In this document: piece by piece, positions 36,202 to 44,347 of the stretch | Numbering within the stretch: the stretch's first letter is position 1 | Layout of the letters: every line of letters begins with the position of its first letter | Made by a program: the position numbers and the translations under genes | Source of the DNA: Flavobacterium plurextorum | GTDB taxonomy: Bacteria > Bacteroidota > Bacteroidia > Flavobacteriales > Flavobacteriaceae | DNA length: 64,000 nucleotides | Direction of reading: 5' to 3' | Assembly (NCBI RefSeq): GCF_002217395.1 | Contig: NZ_MUHD01000034.1 | Location: forward strand, 96,687-160,686 | The notes under the pieces: generated by a model | The model's database searches: none | What the model was told of the DNA's origin: nothing | Seen by the model: only the letters and a program-made list of their open reading frames with translations

Positions 36202-36534
36202 TTAAAGCTTTAAGGTTTCAGCAGTTTCGCTTCCCCATTGAGCAATGGCTTTAAGTAGTGGAATAAGTGTTCTGCCAAACGAAGTTAATTCATAATCTAC
36301 CCTTAATGGTGGTTTATTTGTGTGAACAGTTCGTGTTATAAGCCCATCTTCTTCAAGTTCTTTCAGTTGAAGGCTTAATGTTCGTTCTGTAATAACTTTA
36401 CATTCTTTTCTTAATTCACTATATCGCTTTTTTTCGATTAAATGAATAAGAATTACTGCTTTCCATTTGCCGCCTATATATTTCATTGTTAGGCTTGTAC
36501 TGCAAGGATATTCTTTGTTGTCTATACTATACAT
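36202..36534 (-). CDS. HxlR-family transcriptional regulator
   Basis: This 110-aa winged-helix protein matches HxlR: C11 near the N-terminus (EYPCSTSLTMKYIGGKWKAVIL), the recognition segment ITERTLSLQLKELEEDGLI, and the wing VDYELTSFGRTLIPLL. HxlR proteins often sense electrophiles or formaldehyde through this cysteine. It is divergent from a nitroreductase gene, its probable target, and a box related to the operator overlaps its own start codon. Confidence 0.9.
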   Translation of the reverse strand: MYSIDNKEYPCSTSLTMKYIGGKWKAVILIHLIEKKRYSELRKECKVITERTLSLQLKELEEDGLITRTVHTNKPPLRVDYELTSFGRTLIPLLKAIAQWGSETAETLKL

Positions 36535-36610
36535 CTGTTACTATCAATTTTAACCGTTATTGCAAAGATAGTTTACTATACTTAGTTTTGTAACAATAAA
36601 AAGTATAGTA
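36525..36610. promoter_or_regulatory. Candidate HxlR operators in the divergent region
   Basis: TACTATACTT (36574-36583) and its complement AAGTATAGTA (36601-36610) form a dyad around the nitroreductase -7 box. TACTATAC occurs again at 36525-36532, across the hxlR-type start codon. This is what an autoregulating repressor of both genes would use. The protein-site link is inference. Confidence 0.6.
36560..36590 (+). promoter_or_regulatory. Promoter of the nitroreductase gene
   Basis: TTG (36560-36562), a 20-bp spacer and TAGTTTTG (36583-36590) match the Bacteroidota consensus. The left operator arm ends inside the -7 box. Confidence 0.75.
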
Positions 36611-36629
36611 TAAATAAAAAATTAAAAAT

Positions 36630-37232
36630 ATGAGTTTTTTAGACCTTGCAAAGAGCAGGTACGCAACAAAAAAGTATGATGCGGCCAAAAAGATTACACC
36701 AGAACAAATTGAAGAGTTGAAAGAGATTATTCGATTAAGTCCTTCTTCTATAAACAGCCAGCCGTGGAAGTTTACTTTTGTGACCAACGAAACAGTAAAA
36801 AGAGAATTAGCTGCCCAATCCTATATGAACGAACAATCTATTAACGATGTTGGTCTTTTAGTGGTGTTTAGTGTAATAGAAGATATTGAGCATTTTGAGA
36901 AACGAAATATCTCTATTCTGCCAGAAGCATGGAGAACTCTTTTTTACGAACCAATGATAAAATCGAATGGAGATGTGGCAACGAAATCCTGGATGGAACA
37001 TCAAGTGTATCTTTCATTAGGTTATTTTTTGAGTGCTTGCATAAGTATGGGATTTGATGCTACACCAATGGAAGGAATAAACATTGAAGGTTATAAGCAA
37101 ATATTACCACAAGATGGGTATGCACCGCTATTTTCTGTTACGGTTGGATATGCTGATTTAAGTGATTGGGCGCATCCAACGGTTTTGCCAAAATCTCGTT
37201 TTGAACTGGATGAGGTTGTACATTCTATTTAA
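36630..37232 (+). CDS. Nitroreductase family NAD(P)H-dependent oxidoreductase
   Basis: This 200-aa FMN-dependent reductase shows the family motifs: the N-terminal SRYATKKYDAAKKI, the FMN-binding SPSSINSQPWKFTFV, and LGYFLSACISMGFDATPMEG. Such enzymes reduce nitro compounds and quinones with NAD(P)H. The divergent HxlR regulator suggests induction by electrophiles or oxidants, which is inference. Confidence 0.88.
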   Translation: MSFLDLAKSRYATKKYDAAKKITPEQIEELKEIIRLSPSSINSQPWKFTFVTNETVKRELAAQSYMNEQSINDVGLLVVFSVIEDIEHFEKRNISILPEAWRTLFYEPMIKSNGDVATKSWMEHQVYLSLGYFLSACISMGFDATPMEGINIEGYKQILPQDGYAPLFSVTVGYADLSDWAHPTVLPKSRFELDEVVHSI

Positions 37233-37236
37233 ATTG

Positions 37237-37275
37237 AAAACAGGTGCCATTTCTATAGTACCTGTTTTTTATTTT
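37237..37275. terminator. Terminator between nitroreductase and Kelch genes
   Basis: AAAACAGGT pairs with ACCTGTTTT and is followed by a T-run, between two convergent genes. Confidence 0.75.
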
Positions 37276-37320
37276 TATGTCGATTCTATCTGAGCAGGGG
37301 AAGTAGTTTTCAAAAAAAAA

Positions 37321-38712
37321 CTATTGATTCTCTTTAACTAAAGGCGTTTTTTGGATTAAGGTTTTAATGCGGATTGGCTTCGTGTTTTCGAATTCATCAA
37401 CAGAAATACTATAAGTGGCGGCAGAAGGATTCGTGCTGTATTCATTGTAAGTGTAACCGCCAATTATGTATAATTTGTCTCCGTAAAAATGCATTGTCGA
37501 GGATTTCAACTCAAGATCAATTAAGTATTCTTTTAACTGATTTAAGTTTACGTCATACACATATAATCTTCGATCGTTAAAAATGTAAATTATATTGCCT
37601 TGAGAAGTAACTGCGGGGTTTTCTAGAGGAGAAAAAAGTTCTCCTTCGTTTTGCCATTTTTCATCAAGCAAATTCAAACTTACTATTTCAGATAAAGGTT
37701 GTCCATTATTTCCGCCAATTAAATAAATTTTATCACCTATTAAAACACCATTTGCTTCTTTCGCAGTCGGCATATCCGAAAGTTCATACCACAAGCCAGA
37801 AGGAATATTGTAAAAACGAACTTTGTTAGTGAAAGTTTTTTTACCTTTCAGAGTCGTTTTTATTGAACCTCCCATAACAATAATATTGTCTTTATAAGTA
37901 AACGAAGAAAAATTGACTGCCTGATGTGGATTAGTCTTATCAATCGTAATTGTATTTTTGCTTAAATCAAGAACTTCAATTTCATTTTCTAAATATTCAA
38001 ATTTAGCATTCCTTGATATTCGCTTTCCTCCCAAAACATAAATCTTGTTATCGTAATAATGGAGTTTATTATAAGCTCTTTTTTTGAATTTTATTTCAGA
38101 AGTCTGCCAGCTGTCAGCATTGATGTCATAAATTAAAAAATCACCTCTATATGAATGAGAGCCTTCTTGACGACGAAGTTCATCATAAAAAGTTCTCATG
38201 AAAATTTCGGTATCTGTATTTACTGTTTTATCCTTTGCCTTTTGAAAAGCATCAGATTCATAAGAAGCGTCGCCTCCAATAATATAAATTTTGCCATCTT
38301 TTACCAGAGACCCAAAAGAATAAATAGCATTTTTTAAGGGAGCCAATTTCATAAAAGTAATTTTCGATTTTAATTTTAATTTGCCATTGGCAGAAACAGA
38401 TATTTCAGATAAATTTTCTGTTTCCTCTTTCAGATAAATTTTAAAATTAAGCTTTCTAAGCTCTTTAAAAGAAATTTTAGAAATCTGGTATCCAATATGA
38501 GAGAATTGTAAAGTATCAGTTTCATTAAAGCTTGATTCTTTTCGTATCATAAACTTCCCTTTTCGATCACTCAATGTTTTAAAGTTTTTTGAAGAACAAA
38601 CGATATTTACATCTGAAATAGGTTGATTGCTTGTAGAAACTACAGTTCCTTCAGTATTTTGAGCATTTGATAAAAACGAAGATAAAAGAAAGATGAAGAG
38701 TAATTTTTTCAC
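37321..38712 (-). CDS. Exported Kelch-repeat protein with N-terminal CarboxypepD-like domain
   Basis: This 463-aa protein has a signal peptide (about 1-17, ending SNA). A carboxypeptidase-regulatory-like beta sandwich follows (about 18-95: GTVVSTSNQPISDVNIVC..DRKGKFMI). From about 120 come five or six Kelch repeats, each with a sequence like IYIIGG or KIYVLGG, forming a beta-propeller. The first domain is the one that begins SusC-type receptors, here on a propeller. Function unknown; a surface or periplasmic binding role is likely. Confidence 0.8.
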   Translation of the reverse strand: MKKLLFIFLLSSFLSNAQNTEGTVVSTSNQPISDVNIVCSSKNFKTLSDRKGKFMIRKESSFNETDTLQFSHIGYQISKISFKELRKLNFKIYLKEETENLSEISVSANGKLKLKSKITFMKLAPLKNAIYSFGSLVKDGKIYIIGGDASYESDAFQKAKDKTVNTDTEIFMRTFYDELRRQEGSHSYRGDFLIYDINADSWQTSEIKFKKRAYNKLHYYDNKIYVLGGKRISRNAKFEYLENEIEVLDLSKNTITIDKTNPHQAVNFSSFTYKDNIIVMGGSIKTTLKGKKTFTNKVRFYNIPSGLWYELSDMPTAKEANGVLIGDKIYLIGGNNGQPLSEIVSLNLLDEKWQNEGELFSPLENPAVTSQGNIIYIFNDRRLYVYDVNLNQLKEYLIDLELKSSTMHFYGDKLYIIGGYTYNEYSTNPSAATYSISVDEFENTKPIRIKTLIQKTPLVKENQ

Positions 38713-38959
38713 AAGTTTTTATTAGTTAAGTTAAGGATAAATCTCTTTTGGAACATTATTTTTGTTTAAAAAACTGCAATTCAAAAAGTTGACACAATTT
38801 TAATGCCGTACTTGTTAAAATGAAGTGAATTAGTTGTTAAAAATAGTGTGTTTTTTACTTTAAAAAGTTAAATTCGCTTTTTAGGTAATATAGTTGCTCT
38901 TTTTGAGTTTAAATTGTTATCTAAACTTAAAAAAGATAGATAAACTTTAATAGGTGAGT

Positions 38960-40396
38960 ATGGTTTTTAGATTAATTATAGTATTGTTTTTTTTTAGTGT
39001 TGGTGCTTTTTCTCAAGAAAAGTTTACCAAACATAAAATCTCAAAAGGAGAAAACATTACTGTAATTGCTAAAAAGTATGGTGTAAAAGTAAAAGATATC
39101 CAAGATGCAAATCCTAATGCACCTAAAGTTTTAAAACTAAATTCGGTTTTATTAATTCCGAATAAAAATGTTCGTACTGCTCAAAAATCTTTTCAAACTG
39201 AAGCAAGTAAATCGAAAAATATAGCTTATGATGCTCCAGGTTCACATGAAGTTTCGCAAAAAGAAACGCTTTGGGGAATTGCTAAAAAATACAATGTTTC
39301 TGTTGATGAATTGAAAAAAGCTAATCCAACATTAGAAACAGACGGTTTAAAAATAGGACAGCATCTAAATATTCCTTCTAATGCAGTTGCTTCAGAAAAT
39401 GTAGTTAATACAGATAATGTAAAACCAGAAATTGTTCCTGTTGCAAATACAGAGCTTAACGTTAAAGTACAAGTTAAAGAGACAAAATACTCAATTGCTA
39501 AGAAGTACGGAATAACAGTCGCAGAATTAGAGCGTCAGAATCCATCTATCAAAAAGAAACTCCGAGTAGGGCAATCTTTAAAGATTAGTACCACAGCAGA
39601 AAAAGCCAATCAATTATTAGAAACAGCCGATTTAAATACTGGGAAACAAGGCGATATTTCTTCAAATGTAGTCGCGGTTACTCCAAATGGAGTTAATACT
39701 GATGTAACAAAACCTGAAATTATTACTTCAGAAAACACAGAAGTTGTCGTTGAGGTGCAGCCAAAAGAAACAAAGTACGCTATTGCAAAAAGATATGGAA
39801 TTACAGTAGCTGAATTAGAACGACAAAATCCATCAATAAAAGGAAAACTTCCAGTAGGATCTGTTTTAAAGATTAAAACCACTAAGGAAAAGGCTGATGC
39901 TTTAAATGCAAATTCATCTCAAGTAATTGATAATAATCAGCCATCAATAGAAGTTGCAGATAATTCAAATGTTGCTAAAGACTCGGGAATTGTTAGAATA
40001 AGCAATCATTCCGATTTAATTAATCAGCTGATTAGTAATGCGACCGAAAATATAGGAACACGTTACCGTTCTGGAGGAACTACAAAAGCAGGTTTTGACT
40101 GTTCAGGTTTAATGTTTTGTACTTTCGGTAATTTCGACATTAAGCTGCCAAGAAGTTCAATAGAACAATCTCGCATAGGAACAAAAATAGCTTCAGAAGA
40201 AGCTCAAAAAGGCGATTTAATTTTCTTTAAAACCAATGGGAGACGCCATATAAATCATGTTGGTATGGTTGTTGAAAATGTCGATGGCGAGATTAAATTT
40301 GTACATTCCTCTACTCACGGCGGTGTTATGATTTCTTCAACAAAAGAAGCTTATTACACAAGAGCATTTTCACAAGTAAATCGTGTTTTAGATTAA
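38960..40396 (+). CDS. Secreted peptidoglycan hydrolase: four LysM repeats plus NlpC/P60
   Basis: This 478-aa exported protein has a signal peptide (1-19, ending FSQ), four LysM domains (about 25-67, 96-139, 170-209, 265-305) and a C-terminal NlpC/P60 cysteine peptidase domain. Catalytic residues are C381 (FDCSGL), H433 (HVGM) and H449. It should bind cell wall glycan and cut the stem peptide. LysM 3 and 4 are near-identical and look recently duplicated. A GTG at 38954 would add two residues; the ATG at 38960 is preferred. Confidence 0.9.
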   Translation: MVFRLIIVLFFFSVGAFSQEKFTKHKISKGENITVIAKKYGVKVKDIQDANPNAPKVLKLNSVLLIPNKNVRTAQKSFQTEASKSKNIAYDAPGSHEVSQKETLWGIAKKYNVSVDELKKANPTLETDGLKIGQHLNIPSNAVASENVVNTDNVKPEIVPVANTELNVKVQVKETKYSIAKKYGITVAELERQNPSIKKKLRVGQSLKISTTAEKANQLLETADLNTGKQGDISSNVVAVTPNGVNTDVTKPEIITSENTEVVVEVQPKETKYAIAKRYGITVAELERQNPSIKGKLPVGSVLKIKTTKEKADALNANSSQVIDNNQPSIEVADNSNVAKDSGIVRISNHSDLINQLISNATENIGTRYRSGGTTKAGFDCSGLMFCTFGNFDIKLPRSSIEQSRIGTKIASEEAQKGDLIFFKTNGRRHINHVGMVVENVDGEIKFVHSSTHGGVMISSTKEAYYTRAFSQVNRVLD

Positions 40397-40429
40397 TTAA
40401 AAAATAGAGAAACTTTATTTTTTAATACT

Positions 40430-40819
40430 TTATTCTAATTTGTGCCAAAAGTGGCCGCATCCATTTTTGCATTCAGTATCAGTTATTTTAAATACCCAAA
40501 TTAATGACGTTACTGTTTTCTTATTTTCTGCCTCAGGAAGCTCCCTTAATTTATTAAATGCGATTTTAGTATCGTAGGTTTTTAGAATCATAATTGATGT
40601 GTAGGTCTGTTTTAATGGGATTGTATTTATTGCCCTTTGATAAGTTTCCGTATTATAATCCACTTTGTTTGGTATAGAATTGAAAATGTAATTTTTTAAT
40701 AGTGCAAAAACATCTTCAAAATTAAAATCATCACTTTCAAGTAAAAGTTTTAAGCCTTGATTAAAGCTTATTCTGTCTTGTGCAATCTTATTTATCAGCA
40801 GTTCTATTGGACTTATCAT
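40430..40819 (-). CDS. Small conserved protein, possibly DUF5958
   Basis: This 129-aa soluble protein is not clearly recognised. Its N-terminus (ELLINKIAQDRISFNQGLKLL) and the C-terminal C-x3-C-x2-H-x2-H arrangement (TECKNGCGHFWH) recall, from memory, the DUF5958 family of Bacteroidota. The Cys/His cluster could bind zinc. It is divergent from the second permease gene. No function can be given. Confidence 0.5.
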   Translation of the reverse strand: MISPIELLINKIAQDRISFNQGLKLLLESDDFNFEDVFALLKNYIFNSIPNKVDYNTETYQRAINTIPLKQTYTSIMILKTYDTKIAFNKLRELPEAENKKTVTSLIWVFKITDTECKNGCGHFWHKLE

Positions 40820-40953
40820 TTTTCAAATTTTGGTTACAACTAAAATAAGAAATATCTCTTTTAAGTTATATCTAACCGTTATTTTCATTTTTAGATCAAT
40901 TTCTGAATTTAAAATTTCAAGATATAGAATTTCAGAAAAAAGTATATCTTTAA

Positions 40954-40986
40954 CCAACCAAAAACCAACCAAAAACCAACCAAAAA
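40954..40986 (+). repeat. Three perfect 11-bp tandem repeats before a permease start
   Basis: CCAACCAAAAA is present three times in a row, then a partial copy runs straight into the permease ATG at 40995. Because 11 is not a multiple of 3, copy changes would move the start relative to upstream signals. Confidence 0.9.
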
Positions 40987-40994
40987 CCAAAAAA

Positions 40995-42407
40995 ATGCAA
41001 GAAAACGACCAAGAAAATTTTAAAAGAGAACTCGGATTATTAGACGGAACCATGCTTGTGGTTGGTTCTATGATTGGATCTGGAATATTTATTGTAAGTG
41101 CTGATATCGCCAGACAAGTAGGTTCAGCAGGATGGCTCACGCTAATTTGGTTAATTTCAGGATTAATAACTGTTATTGCCGCTGTAAGTTATGGCGAATT
41201 AAGTGCAATGTTTCCAAAAGCTGGCGGACAATATGTGTATTTAAAAGAAGCATACAACAAGTTAATTGCATTTTTGTATGGCTGGAGTTTCTTTGCGGTA
41301 ATTCAAACTGGTACAATTGCCGCTGTTGGAGTTGCTTTTTCGAAGTTTGCTGCATATTTGTACGAACCCTTTAGCGATGAAAATATATTGTATGAGATTG
41401 GCTCTTTTAAGCTCAATGCAGCGCAGTTAGTTTCGATATTCACTATAATTTTATTGACATATATCAATAGTCGCGGTGTAAAAAACGGTAAAATACTGCA
41501 AACCGTTTTAACAATTATCAAGATTTTATCATTACTAGGATTAATTATTTTTGGATTAACGCTTGCAGCAAAAGCTTCTGTATGGGACGCTAACTGGGCA
41601 GACGCTTGGAATACACGTTCGTTTGACAAAGAAAGCGGTTCGTGGATGCCAATTGGAGGTACAGCTTTGATTACTGGAATTTCCGCAGCAATGGTTGGTT
41701 CTTTATTTTCGAGTGATGCATGGAACGGAGTTACTTTTATTGCAGGTGAAATTAAAAACCCAAAACGTAACGTTGGTTTCAGTTTATTTTTAGGAACTTT
41801 TATTGTTACAATTATTTACGTTCTTACAAATATTATGTACTTGGCAGTAATTCCGCTTGATGAAATCGCAACAGCAAAATCTGATCGTGTGGCGGTTGTA
41901 GCATCACAATATATTTTTGGAAATATAGGAACTTTGATTATTGCAATAATGATTATGATTTCTACTTTTGCCTGCAATAACGGATTGATTATGGCTGGTG
42001 CAAGAGTTTATTATACAATGGCAAATGATGGCTTGTTCTTTAAGAAAGCTGCAGTTTTAAATAGTTCAAGTGTGCCGGCTTGGGCACTTTGGGCGCAGTG
42101 TATCTGGGCTTCCGCTTTATGTCTTACAGGGAAATATGGTGATTTGTTAGATTTTGTAATCATCATTGTTTTGATTTTTTATATTCTTACGATTTATGGA
42201 ATTTTTATCTTACGCAAGAAAATGCCGGATATCGAAAGACCTTATAAAGCGTTTGGATATCCTTTTTTACCAATGTTGTATATAATAATTGCAACAGCAA
42301 TTTGTATATCATTGCTTGTTGTGAAATTTTCAACTTGCGGTTGGGGCGTATTGATTATGCTTACAGGAATTCCAGTTTATTATCTAACAAAACCAAAAGA
42401 AGTTTAG
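40995..42407 (+). CDS. APC-family amino acid permease
   Basis: This 470-aa membrane protein has about 12 helices, with the APC motif in the first (GSMIGSGIFIVSADIARQVG). It is of the LAT/AdiC-like branch (SYGELSAMFPKAGGQYVYLKEAY) and differs from the permease at 5743. An open frame extends 55 codons upstream to 40830, but that part encodes low-complexity Lys/Asn/Gln repeats. The ATG at 40995, just before the acidic N-terminus MQENDQ, fits the family. Confidence 0.85.
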   Translation: MQENDQENFKRELGLLDGTMLVVGSMIGSGIFIVSADIARQVGSAGWLTLIWLISGLITVIAAVSYGELSAMFPKAGGQYVYLKEAYNKLIAFLYGWSFFAVIQTGTIAAVGVAFSKFAAYLYEPFSDENILYEIGSFKLNAAQLVSIFTIILLTYINSRGVKNGKILQTVLTIIKILSLLGLIIFGLTLAAKASVWDANWADAWNTRSFDKESGSWMPIGGTALITGISAAMVGSLFSSDAWNGVTFIAGEIKNPKRNVGFSLFLGTFIVTIIYVLTNIMYLAVIPLDEIATAKSDRVAVVASQYIFGNIGTLIIAIMIMISTFACNNGLIMAGARVYYTMANDGLFFKKAAVLNSSSVPAWALWAQCIWASALCLTGKYGDLLDFVIIIVLIFYILTIYGIFILRKKMPDIERPYKAFGYPFLPMLYIIIATAICISLLVVKFSTCGWGVLIMLTGIPVYYLTKPKEV

Positions 42408-42442
42408 TACTGGCTTTGAGCTAAAAGTAATATTTAGATATA

Positions 42443-42475
42443 AAAAAACGCCTTATTCATAAGGCGTTTTTTCGT
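42443..42475 (+). terminator. Terminator of the second permease gene
   Basis: AAAAAACGCCTTAT pairs perfectly with ATAAGGCGTTTTTT around a 2-nt centre. Confidence 0.92.
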
Positions 42476-42535
42476 TATAATTAAGATTAATGATTTAAAT
42501 ATACAGAATCTCCATGAAGAAAACTTTTATGAGGT

Positions 42536-42937
42536 TTAAGCCAAATCATTATTAATTTTTTCCGCAGTAGGTCTTAAGAAAATTAGATATATTATAATAA
42601 GTATCCCAAATAATATAAAATCAGGTTTTAAGAATAATATTAGAAAAGCAGCACCTTCTAGAACTGCCCATCGCATTATAGAAGCAGTTTGATAAACAGG
42701 CAGTTTGTCTTCCGTTTTTAATTTAGGATCGATTTGTTTTAATTGCGATTTGAACAAAAATGTACTTAAAACGAAAGCCAAAATTGGGATGAAAACATAT
42801 ACAATTGACGACGAATCTATAACGGGAATGTTTTTTAATTTTTCAATTGAAAGCTCTCCTAAAAGGAAATAAGCAAGGATAGTTCCTGCACAAACTGCAA
42901 GATGAATAATTTGCAGGGTTTTGATTTTTTCGGTCAT
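42536..42937 (-). CDS. Small membrane protein of unknown function
   Basis: This 133-aa protein has four hydrophobic segments (about 8-25, 43-62, 88-104, 106-124) and no recognised motif. It resembles uncharacterised four-helix proteins that I recall from flavobacteria. It is transcribed alone on the minus strand. No function can be given. Confidence 0.55.
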   Translation of the reverse strand: MTEKIKTLQIIHLAVCAGTILAYFLLGELSIEKLKNIPVIDSSSIVYVFIPILAFVLSTFLFKSQLKQIDPKLKTEDKLPVYQTASIMRWAVLEGAAFLILFLKPDFILFGILIIIYLIFLRPTAEKINNDLA

Positions 42938-43023
42938 GATTTGGTTTTTTGAGAGTACAATATAAAACTAAAAAATCTGCGGGCAATAAAAAAATAGTGA
43001 GTTACTAAGCTTGGAGCATAAAA

Positions 43024-43056
43024 AAAAGACACTGTTTAGAAAAACAGTGTCTTTTG
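43024..43056 (-). terminator. Terminator of the DUF1810 gene
   Basis: AAAAGACACTGTTT pairs with AAACAGTGTCTTTT and is followed on the minus strand by further T residues, 25 bp beyond the stop codon. Confidence 0.88.
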
Positions 43057-43080
43057 ATGTCAAATAATCTATTGAAACTG

Positions 43081-43542
43081 TTATACAACAGCGGGTTCAA
43101 CAGAAGATTTTATAGTTGAATTAATAATAGAAATAGTAAGCGGGTCTGATTCTCCAGAGAAAAAAGCATCTAATATTTCTTGAAATATCGGATTTGTATT
43201 TTCAGTCATAGAAAAAAGTGTCATAGATGAACGTAATTTTCGAGCATCTAAATCCCCAAGAATTCCATCAGCTGATTTTCTTTTAAAAGTTAATAACAGC
43301 TCTGAAATCTCTATAAGATGTTTTCCTAAAATAGGATGGTCTAAAAATTCTGACGCTTCTTTTAAATCGGCAATTGCATAAAGATTTGCAGTATCACTTT
43401 TACCTAATCCTTTAACCTGTGGAAAAATGAACCACATCCAGTGAGTTTCTTTCTTTCCTTTTTTAATTTCTGAAAGTGCGGTAAGATAAAGTTTATTCTG
43501 CGCATCTAAAAAGCGCGCTAAATCATTGTTTGAATATGCCAT
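43081..43542 (-). CDS. DUF1810 family protein
   Basis: This 153-aa protein matches DUF1810: DLARFLDAQNKLYLTALSEI, then the signature THWMWFIFPQVKGLG, and the late DARKLRSSMTLF. From memory, members relate to calpastatin-named or NADAR-like proteins, but the function is not established. It has its own -7 box (43571-43578) and terminator. Confidence 0.85.
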   Translation of the reverse strand: MAYSNNDLARFLDAQNKLYLTALSEIKKGKKETHWMWFIFPQVKGLGKSDTANLYAIADLKEASEFLDHPILGKHLIEISELLLTFKRKSADGILGDLDARKLRSSMTLFSMTENTNPIFQEILDAFFSGESDPLTISIINSTIKSSVEPAVV

Positions 43543-43570
43543 TTGTGGTATTGTATTTAAAAAAGGGTTG

Positions 43571-43578
43571 CAAAAGTA
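43571..43578 (-). promoter_or_regulatory. -7 box of the DUF1810 gene
   Basis: TACTTTTG on the minus strand, 29 bp before the start codon, within the same TTGCAACC context as the prfC promoter. Confidence 0.6.
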
Positions 43579-43690
43579 CTAAAAAAGAAAGGGTCTGCCT
43601 AATAAAAGGTGCACGTAGTGAGTATTTTAACTTTTTTCTGCAGAATTTTCCTTACCATTATTGAGTAAGAAAAAGCTCATTTAGAGTCGT

Positions 43691-44323
43691 TTATATATCA
43701 TAAACTCGTTTAGTTTGTCTAAAAGTCAGATTTATTCTAGGCAAAACCTGCCGTGCTGTTTTTGGAACTTGATGCTGCCAAAAACTATTAGTAGTTCCCG
43801 ACATTAATAAAAAAGAACCATGATGCAGCGGAATTTCAACCTGTGGAATTTCCTTGCTGTATTTATGTCGGAGTCTGAACATTCTCGTTTCGCCGAAGGT
43901 TACTGAAGCGATAATAGGATTTGGTCCCGTATTATGTTCTTTGTCACTGTGCCAGCCAACACCATCATTTCCATTTCTATATAAATTTAGCAGAAGACTA
44001 TTAAAATCAAGCTGAGTTTCTTTCTCTACACGGCTCCGAATGGTTAATAATTCATAAGTCCAATCTGGCCCGTTTAGATCTGCTCCGGGATTATCTTTGT
44101 CTTCATACCAAGAAATCATTCGAGGAACAGTGTAAGTTTTATCATAAATTTCCATTTCATATTCTCTCCATTTGGTTTTGCGAAGTATTCTTTCGTAAAA
44201 ACGATCAGATTCTTCTTTACTAAAGAAATTATCTATAAGAATAAGTTCTGAGTCAGGAATGTCAAATATTTTTTTGCCTTCCAAACCAGTCGCAAATAAT
44301 TCGGTGTCGTTAAATAGTGTCAT
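43691..44323 (-). CDS. alkB: AlkB-type alpha-ketoglutarate-dependent dioxygenase
   Basis: This 210-aa Fe(II)/2-oxoglutarate oxygenase reverses alkylation damage on DNA or RNA bases. The iron ligands are H125 and D127 (GWHSDKEH) and H184 (WQHQVPK); 2-oxoglutarate binds the RINLTFR motif (R196, R202). It is the last gene of the damage-tolerance cluster, 24 bp after the exonuclease/GIY-YIG gene, so it is probably co-transcribed. It is closest to the AlkB homologue 2/3 type seen in many bacteria. Confidence 0.9.
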   Translation of the reverse strand: MTLFNDTELFATGLEGKKIFDIPDSELILIDNFFSKEESDRFYERILRKTKWREYEMEIYDKTYTVPRMISWYEDKDNPGADLNGPDWTYELLTIRSRVEKETQLDFNSLLLNLYRNGNDGVGWHSDKEHNTGPNPIIASVTFGETRMFRLRHKYSKEIPQVEIPLHHGSFLLMSGTTNSFWQHQVPKTARQVLPRINLTFRQTKRVYDI

Positions 44324-44347
44324 AACTTAAATTTTCTAAGTTCAGGC

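Noticed and set aside
40830..40994. 55-codon N-terminal extension of the second permease
   Set aside because: It encodes Lys/Asn/Gln-rich sequence from the 11-bp repeats. The family start and first helix fit the ATG at 40995.
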